Positions 1 through 7,729 of a DNA stretch of 64,000 bases are shown piece after piece (position 1 is the stretch's first letter; each line of letters opens with the position of its first letter). A program made the translations under genes and the position numbers. Origin of the DNA: Ereboglobus luteus (GTDB taxonomy: Bacteria; Verrucomicrobiota; Verrucomicrobiia; Opitutales; Opitutaceae). The notes under the pieces were generated by a model that saw only the letters and a program-made list of their open reading frames with translations, was not told where the DNA came from and ran no database searches. The stretch is from contig NZ_CP023004.1 in assembly GCF_003096195.1 (NCBI RefSeq), positions 3,142,501-3,206,500 of the forward strand, read 5' to 3'.

Positions 1-1908
1 ATTGTGCTCTACAGCGGCGGCCAGCTCACAGGCGATCTCGTTGTAAATGAACGCGCCACCCTCTCACTCTCCACCTTCGCCAATAATATTCCCATCTATC
101 TTAACGGAGGCTTCACCCTCGGCGGCACTTGGAGGATTTCTGAGAAAACTGCTCTTGAGGGTGGCTTAACCCTGTCCGGTTCCCTTGGCACCATTTCCAT
201 CGCCAACGCGGGCACGGACAGCCTCGTTCTCACCAACGGCATGACTGGCAAAGGCCGCCTCGACATTGAATCCATTGACTACTCCAATATTGGCAAAACC
301 GAGATACGTATTATCCACGACAAAACCGGAACCTTGCCTCCCGACGCCTTTGTTCTCGCTCAACCCATTGACTACGGTCTCGTCGCCTATGACATCGCAA
401 ACCGTCCGGATGGCGTTTTCCTTGTTAATGTTGCTAGAAAGGCTGTTGCGCAATTACTTAAAGACCAACTCGAAGCGCCCGGCGTAGCGACAATCACCGT
501 GGACGACAACGTTCCTCTTTCATTGGTCGGCGGTGCAACCGTGGCCTCCGGTAAAACCATTGTCGGAGCCAGTCACAATTCCGGCATCATCGGCAGTCTT
601 ACCATTCCGGAAAATGCAAACGGCATCGTCATCCTTGGCATTAACTTCACCGACGGCACGCTGGCAATCAATGGCGCTGTTGATGTTGAGATTACACATT
701 GCACGTTCACCGACACGCCCGTCATCATCACGGACGGCGCGGACAACATCACCTTCTCGTGGAATAAATTCACCGCGATGACTGGCGGCGGCTCGGCCAT
801 GACCATCTCCAATGCGGGCGCGGGCACCGGCATCCTCCTTCACAACAACCTGTGGAGCGACGGCCTGAAAACCGACATGCCATCCGCAACCAACGCGCGC
901 GCTTACATGTTCAACAATTATTTCACCCCAACGGACAACAGCAGTGCGACCAGCGCGGGCGCGGACGCGCAAATCCTCTCGATCAACAATATCTACCAAA
1001 ACACAATCAACCCGCTCGCCAAACAATCCACCGGATTGCTGCGCGCTTCGGGCAACTTCACGACCGCGACTTCCGGCTCCAACCCCAGCGCGACGGGCGA
1101 CGACACGGTGTTTGTCCCCGCCTACTCGCACGTCATGCAACCAGCGGGCATCGGCACGCCGCTAAGCGCCACCGTGCTGGCAAATCTCATCACGGCCTAT
1201 GCGGGAAACACTGCGGGCAAATACTCGCATACTCCCGTCATGACCAACGGCACCGCCAGCATCAGCGCAAGCGTGTCAGGCAATGCTTCAAGCAAGACCA
1301 ACACTAGTGCCCATGTGCCAACTTCTGGCGGATTCACACTCACGGCAAACGCAAGCGGTTTCACGCCTTCCACGCGCCAGTGGTATCGTGACAACTTTGC
1401 CATTACTGGCGCGACTGCCGCCACTCATACCGTTACCAACGCGAGCGCGGCCACGCATGCCGGAGCCTACACTGTGGCAATGACGACCTCCGACGGTGAA
1501 ATCGTGACATCCGGCGCGTTCACCGTGACGGTTGGGGCGCTCGCCGCGCCCGTTATCACGACGCATCCCGTGTCGAAAACAATCAATGTCGGCGGCAGCG
1601 CAACCCTCAGTGCCGTGGCGACCGGCAACAACCTGACATACCAATGGCGAAAAGGAGGCGTGAACATCTCCGGTGCGACCGGCTCGAGCCATACGATAAG
1701 CAACGCGCAGCAATCCCACGCAGGCAGCTACGCGGTCATTGTGGCCAATGCGTCCGGCACCGTCACCAGCAATGCCGCCACGCTCATCGTCAACACCAGC
1801 GGCAACGACAATTCTGGCGGCGGTGGAGGTGGTGGTGCCCCAAGCCTGTTGTATCTTGGAGTTTTCGCGATTCTTGGGGCTCTGCGCCTGCGCGCGCAGC
1901 GCGGATAG
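1..1908 (+). CDS. Secreted pectate-lyase-like beta-helix protein with Ig-like domains and a C-terminal sorting tail (5' truncated)
   Basis: The reading frame is open at the left edge, so the N-terminus is missing; a GTG at base 4 is only the first possible start. Residues roughly 160-330 look like a right-handed beta-helix of the pectate lyase 1 type, with KTIVGASHNSGIIG and NITFSWNKF, a pattern shared by polysaccharide lyase family 1. Two Ig-like repeats follow (about 415-510 and 515-600; the second carries LTYQWRKGGVNISGATG and HAGSYAVIVANASG). The end is a Gly run, a hydrophobic stretch (APSLLYLGVFAILGAL) and a basic tail (RLRAQRG). That architecture matches GlyGly-CTERM-like sorting signals processed at the cell envelope. 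The likely role is an exported or surface-anchored polysaccharide-degrading or adhesive protein. Enzymatic activity is not assured because the catalytic arginine was not identified. Confidence 0.75.
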   Translation: MVLYSGGQLTGDLVVNERATLSLSTFANNIPIYLNGGFTLGGTWRISEKTALEGGLTLSGSLGTISIANAGTDSLVLTNGMTGKGRLDIESIDYSNIGKTEIRIIHDKTGTLPPDAFVLAQPIDYGLVAYDIANRPDGVFLVNVARKAVAQLLKDQLEAPGVATITVDDNVPLSLVGGATVASGKTIVGASHNSGIIGSLTIPENANGIVILGINFTDGTLAINGAVDVEITHCTFTDTPVIITDGADNITFSWNKFTAMTGGGSAMTISNAGAGTGILLHNNLWSDGLKTDMPSATNARAYMFNNYFTPTDNSSATSAGADAQILSINNIYQNTINPLAKQSTGLLRASGNFTTATSGSNPSATGDDTVFVPAYSHVMQPAGIGTPLSATVLANLITAYAGNTAGKYSHTPVMTNGTASISASVSGNASSKTNTSAHVPTSGGFTLTANASGFTPSTRQWYRDNFAITGATAATHTVTNASAATHAGAYTVAMTTSDGEIVTSGAFTVTVGALAAPVITTHPVSKTINVGGSATLSAVATGNNLTYQWRKGGVNISGATGSSHTISNAQQSHAGSYAVIVANASGTVTSNAATLIVNTSGNDNSGGGGGGGAPSLLYLGVFAILGALRLRAQRG

Positions 1909-1916
1909 ATTACAAG

Positions 1917-1985
1917 GCAGCCCGGACATTCCTGACTGTGCAAAAGATGCCGTGAATCACGACACGGGCAGAAATGTCCGTGCGA
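1917..1985. repeat. Family A palindromic repeat, inverted pair (copy A1)
   Basis: Just after the stop of the upstream gene lies GGACATTCCTGACTGTGC. About 20 bases later comes its approximate inverse, CGGGCAGAAATGTCCGTGC. The spacer contains GCCGTGAATC, which is also present in the spacer of the copy at 43.1 kb, so the whole pair is a conserved unit (a BIME-like arrangement) rather than two chance hairpins. Confidence 0.7.
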
Positions 1986-2151
1986 CCGTTGCAAACGGGC
2001 AACTGCCTTTGTCTTGGTGCTATTCGCCTCAAATCCTGTTCATTCTGTCCATTCTGTCCAAACGTCTGCTTGGAGATTTTTCAGGATTTCGGGATTTGGG
2101 ATTTTTTCTTTGCCAGCCCTCGCTGTTTGGCGATGTATTTCCCTTTTCCTC

Positions 2152-3426
2152 ATGACCACGCTCAACGCCACACCGCTCAAAACACTCGACCCGGAAATCT
2201 ACGACTGCATCAAGTCCGAACTCGGGCGCCAGCAAAGCCACATCGAGCTCATCGCCTCGGAAAACTTTGTCGTGCCCGCCGTCATGGAAGCCCAAGGCAG
2301 CGTCCTCACCAACAAATACGCCGAGGGTTATCCCGGCAAACGGTGGTATGGCGGCTGCGAATTCGTTGACCAGGTCGAGCGACTCGCCATCGAGCGCGCC
2401 AAAAAACTCTTCGGCGCCGAGCACGCCAACGTGCAACCGCACTCCGGCTCGCAGGCCAACTTCGCCGTTTACACCGCCGTGCTCCAGCCCGGCGACAAAA
2501 TCCTCGGCATGAACCTCAGCCACGGCGGACACCTCACGCATGGAAACCCCGCCAATTTCTCCGGCAAACTCTACAAATTCGTGCAATACGGCGTGCGCGA
2601 GGACAACGGCCTCATCGACTACGACGAGCTCGCCAAAGTCGCCGCCGCCGAGCAGCCCAAGATGATCACCGTCGGCGCCAGCGCCTACTCGCGCATCATC
2701 GACTTCAAGCGCATGTCGGAAATCGCGCAAAGCGTCGGCGCGTATCTCTTCGCCGACATCGCGCACATCGCAGGCCTTGTCGCCACCGGCATCCACCCGT
2801 CGCCCGTGCCCTACGCTGATTTCGTCACCACCACCACGCACAAAACCCTGCGCGGCCCGCGCGGCGGCTTGATCATGTGCAAGGAAAAGCACGCCAAGGC
2901 GATTGACTCCGCCATGTTCCCCGGCGGCCAGGGCGGCCCGCTCATGCACGTCATCGCCGCCAAGGCAGTGTGCTTCGCCGAGTGCCTCAAGCCCGAGTTC
3001 AAGGCCTACACGACGCAGCTCGCCGCCAATTGCAAGGCGCTCTGCGCCGCGATGGAAAAACGCGGTTATAAAATCGTCTCCGGCGGCACCGAAAACCACC
3101 TCTTCCTCGTCGATTTGCGCGCGAACCTTCCCGAGCTCACCGCGAAGAAGGCGCAGGAAACGCTCGATCTGGCCAACATCACCTGCAACAAAAACACCGT
3201 GCCCTACGAGACACGCTCGCCCTTCCAGGCGTCCGGCATCCGCCTCGGCACGGCGGCGGTGACATCGCGCGGCATGAATGAGGCCGACATGGACGACATC
3301 GCCATGTGCATCGACCAAGTGTTGAAGGCAATCGGCACGCCCGACGAGGCCACCGCGATCGAGGCGTCCAAAAAACGCGTCCTCGAGCTGACGGCAAAAT
3401 ACCCGCTGCCCTACACGATGGCGTAA
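2152..3426 (+). CDS. glyA: Serine hydroxymethyltransferase
   Basis: This PLP enzyme interconverts serine and glycine and charges tetrahydrofolate with a one-carbon unit in the cytosol. The protein is 424 residues, normal for the family. It shows [20 protein letters not shown] near the N-terminus, [18 protein letters not shown], and the PLP-lysine motif [14 protein letters not shown] (Lys about 231). The start at 2152 ([20 protein letters not shown]) was chosen because family similarity begins there; the longer in-frame extension to 2014 is low-complexity and overlaps repeats. The upstream gap carries a family A repeat pair and a tandem ATTCTGTCC. A rho-independent terminator follows. Confidence 0.97.
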   Translation: MTTLNATPLKTLDPEIYDCIKSELGRQQSHIELIASENFVVPAVMEAQGSVLTNKYAEGYPGKRWYGGCEFVDQVERLAIERAKKLFGAEHANVQPHSGSQANFAVYTAVLQPGDKILGMNLSHGGHLTHGNPANFSGKLYKFVQYGVREDNGLIDYDELAKVAAAEQPKMITVGASAYSRIIDFKRMSEIAQSVGAYLFADIAHIAGLVATGIHPSPVPYADFVTTTTHKTLRGPRGGLIMCKEKHAKAIDSAMFPGGQGGPLMHVIAAKAVCFAECLKPEFKAYTTQLAANCKALCAAMEKRGYKIVSGGTENHLFLVDLRANLPELTAKKAQETLDLANITCNKNTVPYETRSPFQASGIRLGTAAVTSRGMNEADMDDIAMCIDQVLKAIGTPDEATAIEASKKRVLELTAKYPLPYTMA

Positions 3427-3468
3427 GGTCATTTTTCGACGTCGCGTCATAAAGCGACGGCATTGCAG

Positions 3469-3493
3469 GGCGCGCTTTAAGCGCGCCTTTTTT
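3469..3493 (+). terminator. Rho-independent terminator after glyA
   Basis: A perfect 7-bp stem GGCGCGC / GCGCGCC with a TTTAA loop is followed directly by six T residues, 43 bases past the glyA stop. Confidence 0.9.
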
Positions 3494-3658
3494 GTGTGAA
3501 CGCATCAGCAAAAGTCATTCACATGCGCGGGCGCGCACGCGGGGTGCGTGCCCCATCGGCGCGAGCTTGTTTGCTGGCGCCTTTGGCGTGCGGCAAAAGA
3601 TAAAGAAGTTAGGCGCTATGCGACGCGCCCCTGCGGTAACACGCGATTTTGCGGATGC

Positions 3659-4651
3659 TCACGATGCCAGGATTTTGTCGATGCTTGCGATTTCCGCGTC
3701 GCTGAAGTCTGTGTTTTTCAACGCGCCGAGGTTGTCATCGATTTGCTTGGTTTTGCTTGCGCCAATGAGCGCGGTCGTCACCACCGGCTGACGCAAAACC
3801 CAGGCGAGCGCCAATTGCGCGAGGGATTGTCCGCGCGCTTTTGCCATTTCATTGAGCGCCCGAAGCTGCGCGAGCTTGGCCTCGGTGATATCCTCCGGTT
3901 TCAGGAAGCGCGGATCGTGCGCGGCGCGCGAATCGGCGGGGATGCCGTTCAGGTAGCGATCCGTGAGCAGCCCTTGCGCGAGCGGGCAAAAGGGAATGCA
4001 GCCAATGCCTTCGCGCGCGAGCACGTCGAGCAGGCCGTGTTCCGGCGTGCGTTCATACATGTGGTATTTCGGCTGGTGGATCAGGCAGGGTGTGCCGAGG
4101 TCGCGGAGGATCGCGGCGGCGCGGGCCGTTTGATCGGGATTGTAGTTGGACAGCCCGGCGTAAAGCGCCTTGCCGGAACGCACCGCATGCGCAAGCGCGC
4201 CCATGGTTTCCTCAAGGGGTGTTTCGGGGTCGAAACGGTGCGAGTAGAAAATGTCCACGTAGTCGAGGCCGAGTCGCTTGAGGCTTTGGTCGAGCGAGGC
4301 GAGCATGTATTTGCGGCCGCCCCATTCGCCGTAGGGGCCGTCCCACATCAGGTAACCGGCCTTGGTGGAAATGATGAGTTCGTCGCGATGGGCGGCGAGT
4401 TCCTCGCGGAGAATGCGTCCGAAGTTGGTTTCCGCGCTGCCCGGAGGCGGGCCATAGTTGTTGGCCAGGTCGAAGTGCGTGATGCCTTTGTCGAACGCAT
4501 GCAAAACGAGCGTGCGCGCATTTTCGAAAAACACGTTGTCGCCAAAGTTGTGCCACAGCCCGAGCGAGAGCCGCGAAAGTTTCAGCCCGCTGCGGCCGCA
4601 GCGTTTGTAGATTGAGGAGTCCGAATAGCGCGAGGGAGAGGGTGTGTGCAT
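3659..4651 (-). CDS. Aldo/keto reductase, YghZ/Gpr-like
   Basis: A 330-residue NAD(P)H-dependent aldo/keto reductase. The catalytic tetrad is visible: Asp61 and Tyr66 in FDLANNYGPPPGSAE, Lys97 in STKAG, and His138 in DIFYSHRFD. The GPPPGSAE loop and the start (YKRCGRSGLKLSRLSLGLW) are typical of the subgroup that includes E. coli YghZ, reported to reduce L-glyceraldehyde 3-phosphate and methylglyoxal. The cytosolic detoxification role is inferred from family. It is co-directional with the yceH-like gene 58 bases upstream and may be co-transcribed. Confidence 0.9.
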   Translation of the reverse strand: MHTPSPSRYSDSSIYKRCGRSGLKLSRLSLGLWHNFGDNVFFENARTLVLHAFDKGITHFDLANNYGPPPGSAETNFGRILREELAAHRDELIISTKAGYLMWDGPYGEWGGRKYMLASLDQSLKRLGLDYVDIFYSHRFDPETPLEETMGALAHAVRSGKALYAGLSNYNPDQTARAAAILRDLGTPCLIHQPKYHMYERTPEHGLLDVLAREGIGCIPFCPLAQGLLTDRYLNGIPADSRAAHDPRFLKPEDITEAKLAQLRALNEMAKARGQSLAQLALAWVLRQPVVTTALIGASKTKQIDDNLGALKNTDFSDAEIASIDKILAS

Positions 4652-4709
4652 GAGTTATTGTGAGATCGGTTAAGGATTTTGGATTTTTTTAGAATTTAAG
4701 TTTTTCCTC

Positions 4710-5393
4710 TTACGCGCCCCCGAGCGCTTTGTGAAGCGTTTCGAGTTCGTTGCGTAAACGCGCGACTTCCGCCTCCAGCGCGGCGAGGCGCTGCTCGACT
4801 TCGGGAGGAAGCGTTTGCGTGACAGTGACCGGGGTGGCTTCCGGCGCATCGGCGACGGGTTCGCCCGTCAGGAGTTGCGCCCAGCGCGCCTCTTTTTGCC
4901 CGCGTTGCGGAGGGAGTTTGCGCGCGAGCGGTTCGGCGCGCGCGGCGAGATCGGCGAGAATTTGCTCCAATTCGCCGACGGTGGCGGGCATGGCGGCCAT
5001 GCGTTCGCCGCGTGTGCGGAGCTCTGCGGTGGTTTGCGGACCGCGCAGGAGCAGTTCGGCAAGAATCACGCGGGCGGTCGACTCCATCGGATAAACCTGG
5101 TCGAGCATGTGCCTGAATTTAGCGACGCGCGCCTCCGCGCCGGCGAAGTGCGTGGCGAGCCGTTTCTGGCGCAGGCCGTCGAGCGCATGCTCGATGTCCT
5201 CGTGCGTGGCGGCGAGAATCGGGTTGCGGTTGTTGCGCTGGTTGGCGGCGTTGACAAGCGCGTTGAGCGTGAGCGGATAGATGTCGGGCGTGGTGAGTTC
5301 CTTTTCAATCAGGCAACCGAGCACGCGCGCTTCGAGCGGCGAAAGAATGTTGGGATTTGAGGGAGTCAAATCGGGCTGCGTTTCTGTTGTCAT
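4710..5393 (-). CDS. YceH/UPF0502 (DUF480) family protein
   Basis: About 227 residues, built from two winged-helix-like DUF480 segments: LSPLEARVLGCLIEKELTTP...YPLTLNALVNAANQRNNRNP, then ILAELLLRGPQTTAELRTR. A C-terminal heptad stretch (VEQRLAALEAEVARLRNELETL in part) predicts a coiled coil, which is common in this family. Molecular function is not established; the fold suggests nucleic-acid binding. The start is uncertain: ATG at 5393 (MTTETQPDL), ATG at 5405, or TTG at 5429. None has a clear Shine-Dalgarno sequence. Confidence 0.88.
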   Translation of the reverse strand: MTTETQPDLTPSNPNILSPLEARVLGCLIEKELTTPDIYPLTLNALVNAANQRNNRNPILAATHEDIEHALDGLRQKRLATHFAGAEARVAKFRHMLDQVYPMESTARVILAELLLRGPQTTAELRTRGERMAAMPATVGELEQILADLAARAEPLARKLPPQRGQKEARWAQLLTGEPVADAPEATPVTVTQTLPPEVEQRLAALEAEVARLRNELETLHKALGGA

Positions 5394-5483
5394 GCGCGCA
5401 AGCATCACCGCGCGCTCGATTCTGCGCAAGGGCGTTGCTCAAAAAACAACACTCGTGGCCGCCGCGGGCAGCCGCGAACGGGC

Positions 5484-5966
5484 TCAGGGTTTGCTGATGA
5501 GGGCGACGGCGTGGGCGGCGATCGCGAGGGAGCGGCCGATGTCGTCGGAGCCCTCGTTGGTCGTCGCTTTCAGGCCGATGCAATCGGTCGCGATGCCAAG
5601 CGATGCGGCGAGTGTGTTTTTCATTTCATCGAGCCGGGGCTGGATTTTCGGTTGCTCGGCGATGAGCGTGGCGTCGATGTTGACGGGGCTCCATCCGCGC
5701 TCGGCAAGGGTGGCGATCACGCGGCGGAGGAGGATTTGCGAATCGATGTCCTTGCAGGCGGGATCGGTGTTCGGAAAAAAGTGACCGATGTCGGGGAGGC
5801 CGGCGGCGCCGAGGAGGGCGTCACAAATGGCGTGCGTGAGGCAGTCCGCGTCGGAGTGGCCGTCGAGACCGATGGGCGACTCGGCAAAGCGGACGCCGCC
5901 AAGAATCATGGGGCGTCCGGCTTTGGTGCGATGGATATCATAACCGTGGCCGATGCGGATGGGCAT
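5484..5966 (-). CDS. ispF: 2-C-methyl-D-erythritol 2,4-cyclodiphosphate synthase
   Basis: Cytosolic MEP-pathway enzyme that cyclises CDP-methylerythritol 2-phosphate to MEcPP. Its 160 residues match the family length. The metal-binding start RIGHGYDIH (Asp10, His12), GLDGHSDADCLTHAICDALLG, IGHFFPNTDP and the late KATTNEGSDDIG block are all present. It lies 39 bases downstream of ispD on the same strand, a common ispD-ispF arrangement. Confidence 0.97.
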   Translation of the reverse strand: MPIRIGHGYDIHRTKAGRPMILGGVRFAESPIGLDGHSDADCLTHAICDALLGAAGLPDIGHFFPNTDPACKDIDSQILLRRVIATLAERGWSPVNIDATLIAEQPKIQPRLDEMKNTLAASLGIATDCIGLKATTNEGSDDIGRSLAIAAHAVALISKP

Positions 5967-6005
5967 TTTTAGAGTGGAACGTTTCAGTTTTTTTTGCGGA
6001 GCGAC

Positions 6006-6733
6006 TCAATTTGAGGGCGCGGCGCTTTTGTTCCAAAGCGCATTTTCCTCGGCGATGCGCTCGATGGAGTTGTTGATGAACTCAAAATAGGAGAGGTCGG
6101 CGGGCGTGGTGAGCTTCGGGTTGGGGTGGGGGTTTTCCAAAAGCGCGACGGGATGGTTGAGGAGTTCCACGGCGGCGGCGTCGTCCGTGATCTCCAGATC
6201 GCGGTCGATGATGCGGGTGTAGGCCCTGGTGATGAGCTCGCGGCTGAAAACCTGCGGAGTTTCCATCGCCCAAAGATTGGCGCGGTCGATTGTTTTGAGG
6301 CGGCCCTCGCCGGAGTGTTGCTTGATGGTGTCGCTCACGCGGTGCGCGAGCACGACGGCGTGTTCGCGGCGGACGATCTTGAGCAGGCCGACGAGTTGTT
6401 CGGGGCGCACAAAGGGGCGCGCGCAATCGTGGATGAAAACATGCTCGATGTCGGGGGCAGCGCCTCGAGCGCGGCGGCGACCGAGGCCTGCCGTGTGCGG
6501 CCGCCGCGCACAAAAATGGCGGGAGTCGGCGCGTAGGCGGAAAGCGCGGTGAGCTGGCGCTGGTCGCGGGTGGTGACGATGTAGAGATCGGCGACGCCGC
6601 TTTCCATGAATGCTGCGACGGAATGCGCGAAAAGCGGACGTCCGCCGAGGGGGACGAGCACCTTGTCGGTGACTGCGCCTTGCATGCGCTTGCTTGATCC
6701 TGCGGCGAGTAAGATGGCTGCGGTGCGGCTCAT
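6006..6733 (-). pseudogene. ispD: 2-C-methyl-D-erythritol 4-phosphate cytidylyltransferase with a single-base frameshift
   Basis: The N-terminal part (MSRTAAILLAAGSSKRMQG, the nucleotide-binding signature) runs in frame from 6733 through VAAALEALPP. The rest (DIEHVFIHDCARPFVRPEQL, then AMETPQVFSRELITRAY and ISPITDDAAAVELL-like DLEITDDAAAVELLNHP) continues to 6006 in another frame. The junction is a run of five G at 6453-6457 (five C on the coding strand). One extra base there would join both halves into a normal IspD of about 240 residues. IspD is normally essential in organisms relying on the MEP pathway and ispF next to it is intact, so a sequencing or assembly error is the likeliest cause. 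A real mutation cannot be excluded. Confidence 0.85.
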
Positions 6734-6790
6734 TTTTGGAAGTTAAAAGTTAAGAGTTGGGAAGCGGAAAGTAAAACGAATACAGGCGCG

Positions 6791-7516
6791 TCATCCATCA
6801 TTGGCCTGCGTCTGGTTGTGACGCTGTCCAAGTTCCTCCATGATTGCGCGGGCGGCGGCGGCGGGATCGGGAGCCTTGAGAATGGGGCGGCCGACAACGA
6901 TGAATGACGAGCCCGCGCGCGCCGCCTCGGCGGGAGTCATGGTGCGCTTTTGATCGTCGGTGCCCGCGGCGGCGGCGGAGCGGATGCCGGGCGTGACGAG
7001 TTGCATGTGCGCGGGAAGCTCGCGGCGAAGCACGGGGACTTCGAGCGGCGAGCAAACGAGGCCGCGCAGACCCGCGTCCGTGGCGAGTTTTGCGAGGCGC
7101 AAAACCTGGGACTCGGGAGCGGCGTTGACGCCGGTTTCGGCGAGGCCGGCGGCATTGGTCGAGGTGAGGACGGTGACGCCGAGGAGGAGCAGCCCGGGCT
7201 TGGTTTGCGCTGCGGCTTTTTGCGCGGCGACCATCATTTCCCGTCCGCCGCAGGTGTGGAGCGTCAGCATGCCTATGGGAAGCGGCGCGAGCGATTCAAC
7301 GGCCTTGGCGACGGTGTTGGGGATGTCGTGGAGCTTGAGATCGAGAAAAACATTGAATCCCTCGTCGGCGACGGCGCGGACATAATCGGGGCCGTGGGCG
7401 GTGAACATTTGCAGGCCGATTTTCACCCAGTTGAGCGATCCGCGCAATTGGCGGAGCAGGGGCGCGGCTTCTTCGCGGGTTGGAACGTCGAGTGCGAGAA
7501 TCAGGTCGGTGGACAT
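6791..7516 (-). CDS. pyrF: Orotidine 5'-phosphate decarboxylase
   Basis: Final step of UMP synthesis: decarboxylation of OMP. The catalytic Lys/Asp block FLDLKLHDIPNTV is present, as are the start LILALDVPTREEA, a late TPGIR segment, and GSSFIVVGRPI, the phosphate-binding end. The start at 7516 (MSTDLILALDV) gives 241 residues, normal for the family; the in-frame extension to 7738 has no family similarity. Divergent from the M16 protease gene with 213 bases between; that gap contains a direct repeat GCCGGGCATT / TGCCGGGCGC of unknown role. Confidence 0.95.
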   Translation of the reverse strand: MSTDLILALDVPTREEAAPLLRQLRGSLNWVKIGLQMFTAHGPDYVRAVADEGFNVFLDLKLHDIPNTVAKAVESLAPLPIGMLTLHTCGGREMMVAAQKAAAQTKPGLLLLGVTVLTSTNAAGLAETGVNAAPESQVLRLAKLATDAGLRGLVCSPLEVPVLRRELPAHMQLVTPGIRSAAAAGTDDQKRTMTPAEAARAGSSFIVVGRPILKAPDPAAAARAIMEELGQRHNQTQANDG

Positions 7517-7729
7517 TGCGGAAGTGTTGAATGCGGATTGCGTGACGCGAAATGTAGGATGCGCGGGGCGCGGGTTGCAATCGCAGTTTTTGGATAATGA
7601 TTTGGACGCCGGGCATTGGGTTTCTGTGGTCAAATGCCGGGCGCTCTTTATTTTCATAAATAAACCTTCATAATTTGGGCTCCGATTTCTGGTTGCGGCG
7701 ATTGCGGAGTGCTCGCAAAAATCATTGCC

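Noticed and set aside
22-1860. CRISPR-like repetition in the first gene or elsewhere
   Set aside because: The recurrences are protein-domain repeats and dispersed palindromes with irregular spacing; no array of constant repeats and spacers exists.
1986-2151. Possible glycine or tetrahydrofolate riboswitch before glyA
   Set aside because: No conserved aptamer blocks seen; the region is repeats and T-rich sequence.
2029-3450. 473-codon frame opposite glyA
   Set aside because: Antisense shadow of a complete, well-conserved glyA.
6453-6457. Programmed frameshifting in ispD
   Set aside because: The site is a plain C5 run with no stimulatory hairpin or internal Shine-Dalgarno recognised; an indel is simpler.
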